Shown piece by piece: positions 16,045 to 23,669 of a DNA stretch of 40,456 nt. The notes below the pieces were generated by a model. It worked only from the letters and a program-made list of their open reading frames with translations. It searched no databases and had not been told where the DNA came from. How positions within the stretch are numbered: position 1 is the first letter of the stretch; the number at the start of each line of letters is the position of its first letter. A program made the translations under genes and the position numbers. This DNA comes from Barnesiella propionica (GTDB taxonomy: Bacteria; Bacteroidota; Bacteroidia; Bacteroidales; Barnesiellaceae), in assembly GCF_025567045.1 (NCBI RefSeq), contig NZ_JAOQJK010000013.1, forward strand, positions 1-40,456, read 5' to 3'.

Positions 16045-16245
16045 ATGGCACTAAAAGATTATATAATACAATTGTCAAAAGAAGAGTATAAAGCATTGTT
16101 TAATCTGTTACAAGAAGAAACAATGTCAAGCAGAATCTCTGTTTATCGTTGGTTTTCAGGAAAATGCGTTCCTTCTCCAATAAAACAAAAAATTATTTCG
16201 AAGATAATAGGTATTCCTGCCGACGAATTGTTTCCTGACCGGTAA
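16045..16245 (+). CDS. Small Cro-like DNA-binding protein
   Basis: This 66-residue protein begins MALKDYIIQLSKEEY at the ATG 16045; an in-frame GTG at 16018 would add nine Lys/Gln-rich residues and seems less likely. The core RISVYRWFSGKCVPSPIKQKIISKIIGIPADELFPD resembles the helix-turn-helix of small XRE/Cro-type regulators of Bacteroidales elements, where 'WxxGxxxP...K..I...' precedes a final LFP. Divergent from the repressor gene at 15901, with shared operators, it looks like the cro half of a switch. Nothing recognisable follows it for 250 bases, so what it regulated may have been lost. Confidence 0.7.
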   Translation: MALKDYIIQLSKEEYKALFNLLQEETMSSRISVYRWFSGKCVPSPIKQKIISKIIGIPADELFPDR

Positions 16246-16498
16246 AATAAATTTTATTACTAGTACGGTGGATATTTATTCAATATGAAATAGAAAAATT
16301 AAGATAAAATAGTGTAGAAATTATTCGCATAGTTTGTAAATTAAAAAACGACTGGGGTACTGATAAGATGTGTGTATAAATAAAAAAGATGTGATGAACA
16401 TATATTATTACTATCAGATGAAATACCCGGATAAATATTCCCCGAATAAACTATTGAAAGGATAGACGGAATCGTTTATTTCTTGTTTACAGAAAATA

Positions 16499-17986
16499 TT
16501 ATTGTTTATCTTTTGTTCTGACCGATTCTTTTTGGAAATACCGGGACACATTTATATTACACCAGTAATTTTTATTTGTAGTTATATCCAAATGATATAA
16601 CATTTCGGGCTTTACTGTAAGTTCCTCTACTACGATATTTTTTTCGTCACTCAGGTAAAATTTTTCCCGGGCTTTCATTTCTTTTGCGTATTGTGCTGCT
16701 TCTCCGCTTTTTAATTCCGAAATAGCCATTCGGAATGTCGAATCTGAAAACATAAGCGGGCCGGACAAAACAAAAAAGATGAGTAGGCATTTACAAACGG
16801 GATATTTTTGCAAATGGGTATTGACGCGGGTAATGTATTTACGGATAAGGGAAAAATTATATATTCCCGCTTCTCTTTTTCGAATAATATGACCGATGTA
16901 ATAAAACAGGTTGAAAAGCAGGAACCAGTAGAATATATATTTCCCCACTGTAAGCATACGAAAGGGGCCTTTATATCCTACTGCGTAATAAGTGGGTACA
17001 TAAAATGAGCAATATACACCGAAAGATATGATCGAGATTAATAAAGGGTACTTGAATTTGAACGGACTGTTTTTGGCAATTTTATATAATATGGGGCTTA
17101 AGAATATAAATATCAAAATGACGGCCGGATTTTGCCAACGAATCAGGTCTTTTCCGCATGAGCCGACCGTTTTCAATATACTCAGGATGATGGAAGGTGT
17201 ATGTGTCTGCATATCTTGCCTTACAGAGTTTCCGGGAGCGAGGGCACTAATAAAAAGTCCGGCAAGTATGCAGATAACCGAAACGTAAATGGGTACAGGT
17301 ATTTTTTTGCCGGATAAACGGAAACATAAAGCGCTTACTGTAATTAATACAGGAGTGAATAGTGCCGTTGCAAAGTTGCCGCCTCCGATAAAAAAAGATA
17401 AAAGAATGATAAAAAACAAGAGTATGAATTTTGATCTGTTTGATTTTGCTAAAGGGTATTTAAGAAGACAGCCTATCAGGAATAAAGACAAAGAGAAGAT
17501 AAAGCTGTAATAGACTGTTCCGTTGTACCAGAAAAATGCTTGGGCTTTGTGGTGGGCCAAAGCAATGGAAATAAGCAACAAAGAAAAAGTGAGCGTAAGC
17601 CAGTGATATGTACTGGCTTTAAAATAATCTTTCAGTATTATTTTTAATAAAAAAAGATAGCTGGCGGTGAGACTGGAAATTATAATAAAAGGAACCAGAA
17701 AGTACCATTGGCTGCCGAAAATACCGGGTTGTAATGTCATCAGGAATATTCCGCTGAATGTGCCTTGCCAGGTATAATAAAGTTCTTTTATGGTTTGCAT
17801 GGCAGCCTGTAAAACAGCTGTTATGCTATGATGTTCATTCCATGCCTGATAAGTATATGCTCCGTAATAGTAATCATCGGCAGACGGGTAGTTGTATCGT
17901 GCCAGTATGAAAACAGGAATGAGGGATATAAGGTAGATAATTATTGTTATGGCAGTTGTAACTTTATCGTAAGACCGTTTTTTCAT
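16499..17986 (-). CDS. DUF6056-like polytopic membrane protein
   Basis: The 495-residue protein has about eleven membrane segments starting at residue 10 (VTTAITIIIYLISLIPVFILAR). A conserved-looking periplasmic loop YNYPSADDYYYGAYTYQAWNEHHS follows the first segment; an acidic DD pair in this place is typical of GT-C glycosyltransferase-like membrane proteins and of the DUF6056 family. A roughly 60-residue soluble tail (ELKSGEAAQYAKEMKAREKFYLSDEKNIVVEEL) closes it. A role in transferring sugars to surface glycans is possible, but no substrate or other glycan gene is nearby. It is flanked by accessory regions and is fairly AT-rich. Confidence 0.7.
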   Translation of the reverse strand: MKKRSYDKVTTAITIIIYLISLIPVFILARYNYPSADDYYYGAYTYQAWNEHHSITAVLQAAMQTIKELYYTWQGTFSGIFLMTLQPGIFGSQWYFLVPFIIISSLTASYLFLLKIILKDYFKASTYHWLTLTFSLLLISIALAHHKAQAFFWYNGTVYYSFIFSLSLFLIGCLLKYPLAKSNRSKFILLFFIILLSFFIGGGNFATALFTPVLITVSALCFRLSGKKIPVPIYVSVICILAGLFISALAPGNSVRQDMQTHTPSIILSILKTVGSCGKDLIRWQNPAVILIFIFLSPILYKIAKNSPFKFKYPLLISIISFGVYCSFYVPTYYAVGYKGPFRMLTVGKYIFYWFLLFNLFYYIGHIIRKREAGIYNFSLIRKYITRVNTHLQKYPVCKCLLIFFVLSGPLMFSDSTFRMAISELKSGEAAQYAKEMKAREKFYLSDEKNIVVEELTVKPEMLYHLDITTNKNYWCNINVSRYFQKESVRTKDKQ

Positions 17987-18268
17987 TTTATGACAACTTT
18001 TGTGTTTGGATTAATTCTTGTTTTCAAAAACTTATATTCGATTGTAAAGCAAAATTAATAAAAACAAAGACCACTCAATAAATTTATAGTCGATATATTT
18101 ATTGTATAACTTTATTGTAAAGGCTCTTTCGGTTATACGAAAAGATAAAATGGCACAAGTATATTATTTTTTATAAAGTGTCCATATTGTTAAATTTTGG
18201 ATTACGATGGTGGGATATATTTAATTAAAAAAATATTTTAATAATACTGTAAATGTGAAATATTTATG

Positions 18269-18276
18269 TATTTTTG
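18269..18276 (+). promoter_or_regulatory. -7 element (TATTTTTG) before the broken lipoprotein gene
   Basis: TATTTTTG ends 5 bases before an ATG at 18282, the same spacing as the AraC-type gene at 14032. The rest of the 17987-18281 gap is very AT-rich with nothing else recognised. Confidence 0.5.
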
Positions 18277-18327
18277 TAGCAATGACAAATTTGTATAAAT
18301 AAGAAACACACATTTTTTTATTATAGT

Positions 18328-18870
18328 TTGCTGACTATCTGGATATGTATTCATCTGTTATCTTGCTCTACAGATGATGAAAATGATTTTTCTTTTGGAG
18401 ATGCGGTGGTGAATAATAGTTCCGAACGAGAATTTAATCAACTTACATTTATATTAGATATTAAAAATATTTCGGATGAATTTATCTGTATGGAACGAAT
18501 TGACAGTGTCCGTTTACAGGTTAATGGGAACCCTTGGGGCGTTTTTTCTTCTGAACCAATTGAAAATGAAGGAAGGATAGATTTTGAAAAAGATAATATT
18601 TCTTGGTCAGTTTCTCCTGTAAATTATTTGGTGATCGCTCCATATATGAAGAAAAAGACACATATAGAAACTGCCGGAGATGCAATTGAGTATTTAAACG
18701 GTGTATTAGAATTACAACCTGGCGATTATATATGTGAAATAACAGAAATAAAATTGAAAGATAAATTAGGAGATTGGATAAAGATAAGGCCTTTTGTTTT
18801 CCAGAATTTTACAGTAAGAGAAAATACGGTAAGTTCTTATTTAGGCGATATTTCTGTCCGATGGAAGTAA
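18328..18870 (+). CDS. Unknown lipoprotein, start region probably frameshifted
   Basis: The open frame gives a lipoprotein signal ending IHLLSC followed by STDDENDFSFGD and about 165 residues of mixed beta structure with no recognised family. In this frame there is no ATG: 18328 is TTG and the signal would lack a basic n-region. However, a promoter-proximal ATG at 18282 reads MTNLYK then stops. Removing one A from the run at 18297-18299 would give MTNLYNKKHTFFYYSLLTIW running into the intact frame, an ideal lipoprotein signal. So the gene appears broken by a one-base insertion (or the sequence has an error). Next to another small lipoprotein gene at 18910. Confidence 0.65.
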   Translation: MLTIWICIHLLSCSTDDENDFSFGDAVVNNSSEREFNQLTFILDIKNISDEFICMERIDSVRLQVNGNPWGVFSSEPIENEGRIDFEKDNISWSVSPVNYLVIAPYMKKKTHIETAGDAIEYLNGVLELQPGDYICEITEIKLKDKLGDWIKIRPFVFQNFTVRENTVSSYLGDISVRWK

Positions 18871-18909
18871 TATGTAAATTTGTTTAGAAATAAAAAATGC
18901 TGAGTATAT

Positions 18910-19272
18910 ATGAAAAAAATAATATATATCTTATTTTGTCTGTTTGTTCTGTGTGGTTGTAGGGAAAAGGCCAAAATTGTGATAATAAATGAATTGCCAA
19001 ATGCCATTATGAAGGATGTGAAATGGGGTAGTTTTTCTTTATCGGGCAGTTTATACCCCGGAGTATCTTCTGCAATATATACTTTGGAAGAATCTGACGG
19101 AGTTTCATTTCCTAAAGAATCAATAGTGAGCTTTTATTTGGAATTGAATAATAAAAGTGTGTATTTGGAAACACGGCAAACATACCGTCTGGATAAAGAC
19201 GAGTTTCTTAGAATTGTTATTGACGAATCTACTCCAGTATATAATCCCTTAGGAGTGAAACCGCGCCAATAG
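18910..19272 (+). CDS. Small unknown lipoprotein
   Basis: The 120-residue protein starts MKKIIYILFCLFVLCGC with Cys17 as the lipid-attachment residue. The mature part (VIINELPNAIMKDVKWGSFSLSGSLYPGVSSAIYTLEESD) looks like a small beta-sandwich domain. I do not recognise the family. It lies 39 bases after the preceding lipoprotein gene on the same strand and was probably co-transcribed with it. What follows (19273-20640) is gene debris. Confidence 0.7.
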   Translation: MKKIIYILFCLFVLCGCREKAKIVIINELPNAIMKDVKWGSFSLSGSLYPGVSSAIYTLEESDGVSFPKESIVSFYLELNNKSVYLETRQTYRLDKDEFLRIVIDESTPVYNPLGVKPRQ

Positions 19273-19434
19273 CGGTAGCGTATATTATGATTTTAATTGC
19301 CGGAACCTAACGAAGCGTTTGGTGCAATATAGAACTGACAGCAAAGACTTCCCCTCCGATGCATGGCTGATGATATCCGGATATATGTAAAATAAGTTAT
19401 AGGAGACGGCACGTTCGTAGAGGAATGCTGCAAT

Positions 19435-19674
19435 ATGACTCCGGTATTATTCCAACTACATAAACGCCCTGTTGATAAAAGCCGAACTACAGACAAAGCA
19501 TTTAAGCGAATAGTAGATAAAACAAGCAGGGAAGCCAAAGAGTTAAAATCGAAGCTGAACGCTGCTTACGTAACTATCCATCGTCTGGGGTTCCGTAAAA
19601 TTTCCGGAGAGACGTATCTTAGATGGATTAATTCGATGAAGATAAGCGGCAGCATGCCGTTCGGTCGGGATTAG
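19435..19674 (+). pseudogene. Unrecognised coding remnant in degraded region
   Basis: An open frame of 79 codons (MTPVLFQLHKRPVDKSRTTDK, then a Lys/Arg-rich helical stretch) lies in a stretch where other frames also show short coding-like pieces broken by stops (for example YRTDSKDFPSDAWLMISGYM at about 19329-19385). No promoter, no recognised family. I regard it as residue of a decayed gene rather than an intact one; it could also be a chance frame. Confidence 0.3.
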
Positions 19675-19684
19675 ATATACAAAT

Positions 19685-19729
19685 ATGAAAAGAGTATTAT
19701 TTTTATTGCTCTCATTTTTCTGTATATGA
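19685..19729 (+). pseudogene. Orphan signal-peptide remnant
   Basis: ATG at 19685 encodes MKRVLFLLLSFFCI and then a stop. The sequence is a typical Bacteroidota signal peptide with no mature protein after it, so it is probably the 5' end of a lost secreted-protein gene. Confidence 0.35.
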
Positions 19730-19852
19730 ATTGATGTTTTTACGTTTAATTCTACTATAAAAGTAAGAAAATACCTGTTTTTATTGTTTTACTCGAAAAA
19801 TCTTCGGGGGTAAAAAAATTTAATGTGTTGATTTCCTGATTGAATTATATAT

Positions 19853-19920
19853 AAAAAAAAATTGATTGTCATCCCGACAACCAATCTTCGTTAACCTTAA
19901 ATCTAATACCATGAAAAACA
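19853..19920 (-). ncRNA. Candidate small RNA with intrinsic terminator
   Basis: On the minus strand a promoter (-7 at 19933-19926) is followed by about 68 bases without a coding frame, ending in ATTGGTTGTC-GGGAT-GACAATCAAT (10-bp stem, one G-U) and eight T's. Promoter, body and terminator together are the signature of a short independent transcript. The body includes GGTATTAGATTTAAGGTTAA, unpaired by eye and so possibly a seed region. It lies in a gene-poor region between debris fragments. I recall similar strings in other Bacteroidales genomes, but could not check. Confidence 0.65.
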
Positions 19921-19925
19921 CAGTG

Positions 19926-19957
19926 CAAATATAATCATTTTTTATGTTGTACAACAT
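19926..19957 (-). promoter_or_regulatory. Small RNA promoter overlapping a perfect palindrome
   Basis: TATATTTG (19933-19926, minus) is an exact -7 match and a TTG lies 18 bases upstream. That -33 TTG is inside ATGTTGTACAACAT (19944-19957), a perfect 14-bp palindrome, a plausible operator for a dimeric regulator. Confidence 0.6.
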
Positions 19958-20146
19958 GTTTCTTTGTAAAAAAGATATTTATTAACTTTTTTTACATGTT
20001 TGGTTTTTTAATCGCTTTTCTGTTCTGGGAGTAAATAGGGATAATAAAAAGTTATTCATCTTATTACGTTACTCTTTCTATGATTCCGATGTGGAAAAAT
20101 AATATTACTTTCGTTTCATAAATTATTCATATATACTACTCTTGAT

Positions 20147-20459
20147 ATGATGGGCCAATTTGTCCGGATATTTTTTATTGTGCATTTTCCCTTTCTTGTT
20201 TGCTAACCGCCTGTGCTGAGGTAATGTATTCTTCTCCCGATTCTGCTTCTCAGGCTCTGGCTAAAAGAGGGTGGAATATCGCTCCTTTCCCTGTGGCTAT
20301 GGTACTTACGGAGAACTTTATGGTTTTGGGGACGGTGTGTTATATCCGGGTTGTAGGAATGAATTTTGTCTTGAGGTATCCCGATACACGGAAGGACCGG
20401 TTGTGCCGGAGCTCAGTTTACTCCGTTTGGGAATCCCTTTTATTTCTTGTCTAATATAA
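20147..20459 (+). pseudogene. Frameshifted lipoprotein gene remnant
   Basis: ATG 20147 reads MMGQFVRIFFIVHFPFLVC and stops; the adjacent frame continues LLTACAEVMYSSPDSASQALAKRG, so the two frames together make one lipoprotein signal (LTAC). Further on coding character moves to another frame (GYGTYGELYGFGDGVLYPG at about 20292-20350, then TPFGNPFYFLSNINAIYLRQ near 20415-20475). At least two frameshifts are therefore needed to restore the gene. The Gly/Tyr-rich middle suggests a surface lipoprotein; no family recognised. Debris may continue to about 20640. Nothing else is seen in 19730-19850 or 19960-20146. Confidence 0.5.
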
Positions 20460-20702
20460 ATGCGATATACCTCAGACAAACTTAATCTGAAGGGTTGGGA
20501 GGAATTGCCAATTTACGGGGATTTTACGAAATAGGGTGGTTGGTAAAGGAATGGGTTGGGTAAATGCCGAGATACGATTGCGGAGCGGCACTTTTCGTTG
20601 TTTGTGCAGAATATGATAAATAGAAATACACTTTGGCTTTTATTTCAAAAATAATACGTATGTTTGACTGGTTATATGTAACCTTAAATTGATTTTATAG
20701 TT

Positions 20703-22481
20703 ATGGAAAAACTGAAATACTATATATTATCTTTTCTTGTATCGACAATTGTTGTTTTTCCCCTTGAAGCACAAATAAAACATGCTGAAAGAGAAGTCCC
20801 CGATAAGGTAGCCGAAGCAACTCCTGATACCCTGTCACAGCTTTTGCAGCAGATGCGTAAAGAGCTTGATGAAATGCGTTCCAATGAAAGTAATTTGTTA
20901 ATGGAAGTGGAGCGCTGGAAATTACAGGCTTTTTCTTCAGATTCTCTCCGGCTTGCAAAACAAAGGTCACGGATAGATTCTATCCGCAATAGAACAAAAG
21001 GAGTCGCTGTTGTTGTGGAAGGGGATTCTTTGTTTTTCCTGTATGTTAAAAGAGGAGGGCTTTCTCCGGCATTACGTGCCGAACAAGTGTCCGAAAAAAT
21101 AAGTAAATTGGGACGAGTATATAATCTTCAGCCTGATTCGGTATATATAGAATCCACAGATATAGTCACAGAAATTATGTATGAAGATAAAGTCCTCGTT
21201 TCTTTTACCGATCAGGACGGATTGTGGGAGAATCTCAGCAGGGATGACTTGGCCAGGAAATACCGTACGGTAATAGTACAAAAGCTGGATGAGATGAAAG
21301 CGGAACATAGTTTGTGGTCTCTGGGAAAGCAAATTCTTAGTTTTCTGGCTGTTGTAGTGATACAGATATTGCTGATAAAACTGATAAATTGGTTATATCG
21401 TAAATTAAAACGCCGGATAACGAGATTGAAACATAGCCGTTTGAAACCTGTCGTTTTTCATGATTACGAATTATTTAATATAAAAAGCCAGGTTCGTATG
21501 CTCGTTATTCTGGCAAATCTGGGGCGCTATCTTTTATTCTTGTTGCAACTTGTGATTACGATTCCTATTTTATTTTATATTTTTCCTCAGACCGAAGATC
21601 TTGCCTGGAAAATATTCTCATATATATGGACGCCGGTCAGGTCTATTTTGAAAAGTATCGTTGAATATATACCCAACCTTTTTACCATATTCGTCATTTA
21701 CTTTGTCATAAAATATGTCGTAAAAGGACTGAGATATTTTGCGGATGAGATTGAAAATGAAAAGTTAAAAATCGGCGGTTTTTATGCCGACTGGGCTCAA
21801 CCCACTTTCCATATTGTCCGTTTTCTTTTATATGCGTTTATGGTCGCTTTGATATACCCATATTTGCCTAATTCGGATTCGGGGGTATTTCAGGGAATAT
21901 CGGTATTCGTCGGCCTTATTGTTTCATTAGGTTCCAGCACTGTTATAGCCAATATTATAGCAGGACTCGTTATTACTTATATGAGACCGTTCAAGATCGG
22001 AGACCAGATAAAGCTGAACGATACATTAGGTAATGTAATAGAGAAAACCCCGTTTGTAACCCGTTTGAAGACTCCGAAGAATGAAGTTGTGACAATCCCC
22101 AATTCATTTATAATGTCATCTCATACGACTAATTATAGTGCGTCCGCCAGAAATTACGGGCTGATTATACATGCCGAAATATCTATCGGTTACGATGTTC
22201 CTTGGAGAAAAGTTCATCAGCTATTGATCGATTCCGCCCGTTCCACTCCGGGGGTGTTGGCCGCACCCGAGCCTTTTGTTTTGGAAACGGCATTGAACGA
22301 CTGGTATCCGGTATATCAGATTAACGCTTATATAAATGATGCAGATCGTTTGGCTGCTATTTATTCAGATTTATATCAACAAATACAAGATCATTTTAAT
22401 GCCGCAGATATAGAAATTATGTCTCCTCATTATATCGCCCAAAGAGATGGTAATGAATCCACTATTCCTAAAGAGGAATAA
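20703..22481 (+). CDS. MscS family mechanosensitive channel
   Basis: The 592-residue protein has a signal peptide (MEKLKYYILSFLVSTIVVFPLEAQ), a long periplasmic region with a coiled coil (about 38-85, SQLLQQMRKELDEMRSNESNLLMEVERWKLQAF), four or five membrane helices (about 215-430), and the MscS core. The pore helix is Gly/Ser/Ala-rich (GVFQGISVFVGLIVSLGSSTVIANIIAGLVITYMRPFKIGD), followed by the beta domain (NVIEKTPFVTRLKTPKNEVVTIPNSFIM) and the alpha-beta tail. It is larger than E. coli MscS (286 residues), in the MscK/YnaI-like range. It opens on membrane tension to release solutes during osmotic down-shock. It has a free-standing position before ruvX. Confidence 0.94.
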   Translation: MEKLKYYILSFLVSTIVVFPLEAQIKHAEREVPDKVAEATPDTLSQLLQQMRKELDEMRSNESNLLMEVERWKLQAFSSDSLRLAKQRSRIDSIRNRTKGVAVVVEGDSLFFLYVKRGGLSPALRAEQVSEKISKLGRVYNLQPDSVYIESTDIVTEIMYEDKVLVSFTDQDGLWENLSRDDLARKYRTVIVQKLDEMKAEHSLWSLGKQILSFLAVVVIQILLIKLINWLYRKLKRRITRLKHSRLKPVVFHDYELFNIKSQVRMLVILANLGRYLLFLLQLVITIPILFYIFPQTEDLAWKIFSYIWTPVRSILKSIVEYIPNLFTIFVIYFVIKYVVKGLRYFADEIENEKLKIGGFYADWAQPTFHIVRFLLYAFMVALIYPYLPNSDSGVFQGISVFVGLIVSLGSSTVIANIIAGLVITYMRPFKIGDQIKLNDTLGNVIEKTPFVTRLKTPKNEVVTIPNSFIMSSHTTNYSASARNYGLIIHAEISIGYDVPWRKVHQLLIDSARSTPGVLAAPEPFVLETALNDWYPVYQINAYINDADRLAAIYSDLYQQIQDHFNAADIEIMSPHYIAQRDGNESTIPKEE

Positions 22482-22552
22482 AAGAGATATGTTGTTTTGG
22501 TAATGAAACTAAAAATGAGGTAATTCCTTATCGTGAAATGTGTTATTTTATC

Positions 22553-22560
22553 TATCTTTG
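22553..22560 (+). promoter_or_regulatory. -7 element (TATCTTTG) 9 bases before ruvX
   Basis: TATCTTTG ends at 22560 and the start codon is at 22570, implying a leader of at most a few bases. It excludes the upstream in-frame GTG at 22540 as the start. Confidence 0.6.
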
Positions 22561-22569
22561 CAACCGGTT

Positions 22570-22983
22570 ATGGGACGGATATTATCTATTGATTACGGAC
22601 GAAAGAGAACAGGTTTGGCGGTCACCGACCTGTTACAGATTATAGCGAACGGATTGACGACTGTTCCTACGGCCGGATTAATGGATTTTCTGGATAATTA
22701 TTTACAGAAAGAACCAGTGGATTGTGTTGTGGTGGGATTACCCCGCCGGATGAACCATGAACTGTCGGAGAGTATGAAATATATTACACCGTTTGTTTCC
22801 AGGTTCAAGAAAAAATATCCCCACATACCGGTAGAATTTTACGATGAGCGATTTACTTCTGCACTGGCCCATCAGGCTATGCGTGACGGAGGGCTGGGAA
22901 AAGCGGCCCGCCGCAATAAGGAGCTGGTGGATGAAATAAGTGCTACGATTATTTTGCAGAGTTTTATGGAAAGTAAAAAATAA
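22570..22983 (+). CDS. ruvX: RuvX/YqgF putative pre-16S rRNA nuclease
   Basis: At 137 residues this is a typical YqgF RNase H-like protein: MGRILSIDYGRKRTGLAVTD with the first catalytic Asp8, VDCVVVGLPRRMNHE, and VEFYDERFTSALAHQAM with the second acidic site (YDER). The family matures the 5' end of 16S rRNA and has a disputed role as Holliday junction resolvase. The start at ATG 22570 follows directly on the promoter. def lies 14 bases downstream and is probably co-transcribed. Confidence 0.95.
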   Translation: MGRILSIDYGRKRTGLAVTDLLQIIANGLTTVPTAGLMDFLDNYLQKEPVDCVVVGLPRRMNHELSESMKYITPFVSRFKKKYPHIPVEFYDERFTSALAHQAMRDGGLGKAARRNKELVDEISATIILQSFMESKK

Positions 22984-22997
22984 AGTAAATATAAAAA

Positions 22998-23555
22998 ATG
23001 ATATTACCAGTTTATTTATACGGGCAACCGGTGATCAGAAAGGTCGCACAAAATATCGATACGGCTTATCCCGACTTGAAGGCTCTTATAGCTAATATGT
23101 ATGAAACAATGTATGCTTCGGACGGTATAGGCTTGGCTGCTCCTCAGATAGGTCTATCCATACGTGTTATTGTTATAGACGCTGATCCTATGAAAGAATA
23201 TTTTCCGGATGTGGCCGGAAAGAAACTTACGCTGATCAACCCACATGTTGAAGTATTGGAAGATGGTGAAAAAGTTTCGAGGGAAGAGGGTTGCCTGAGT
23301 TTGCCGGGAATACATGAATCCGTTCCACGGATTGAGAAAATAAAACTTACATATTGTGATGAAAATTTTCAGGAGCATTGTGAAGAAATCGAAGGTTACC
23401 TGGCCCGTGTCGTTCAGCATGAATATGATCATCTCGAAGGACGGGTGTTTATAGACCATATTTCTCCTATACGTAAACAATTGATCAAGGGAAAACTGAA
23501 TAATATCATGAAAGGTAATGTCCGTTGCGACTATCGTATAAAGGCGGTTAAATAA
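22998..23555 (+). CDS. def: Peptide deformylase
   Basis: The 185-residue enzyme removes the N-formyl group from new proteins. All three motifs are present: [10 protein letters not shown] (about 43-52), EGCLSLPG (Cys ligand, about 97-104) and QHEYDHLEG (two His ligands and the catalytic Glu, about 139-147). The insertion between motifs 1 and 2 ([17 protein letters not shown]) is as in other Bacteroidota homologues. It follows ruvX by 14 bases and ends before a terminator 26 bases on. Confidence 0.97.
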   Translation: MILPVYLYGQPVIRKVAQNIDTAYPDLKALIANMYETMYASDGIGLAAPQIGLSIRVIVIDADPMKEYFPDVAGKKLTLINPHVEVLEDGEKVSREEGCLSLPGIHESVPRIEKIKLTYCDENFQEHCEEIEGYLARVVQHEYDHLEGRVFIDHISPIRKQLIKGKLNNIMKGNVRCDYRIKAVK

Positions 23556-23580
23556 CCCTGTCATGATGAGAATGATGTTG

Positions 23581-23610
23581 CGCGGAGGCCGGGAGCCTCT
23601 GCGTTTTTTT
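23581..23610 (+). terminator. Terminator of ruvX-def
   Basis: CGCGGAGGC and GCCTCTGCG form a 9-bp stem (one G-U) around CGGGA, followed by seven T's. Confidence 0.9.
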
Positions 23611-23626
23611 ATTACTGATATTGTGT

Positions 23627-23634
23627 TATCTTTG
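23627..23634 (+). promoter_or_regulatory. -7 element (TATCTTTG) for ettA
   Basis: TATCTTTG lies 35 bases before the ATG and just after the def terminator. A -33 element is not evident. Confidence 0.5.
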
Positions 23635-23669
23635 TCTTGTTAATGTAAATCATAATAAAATATTATATA

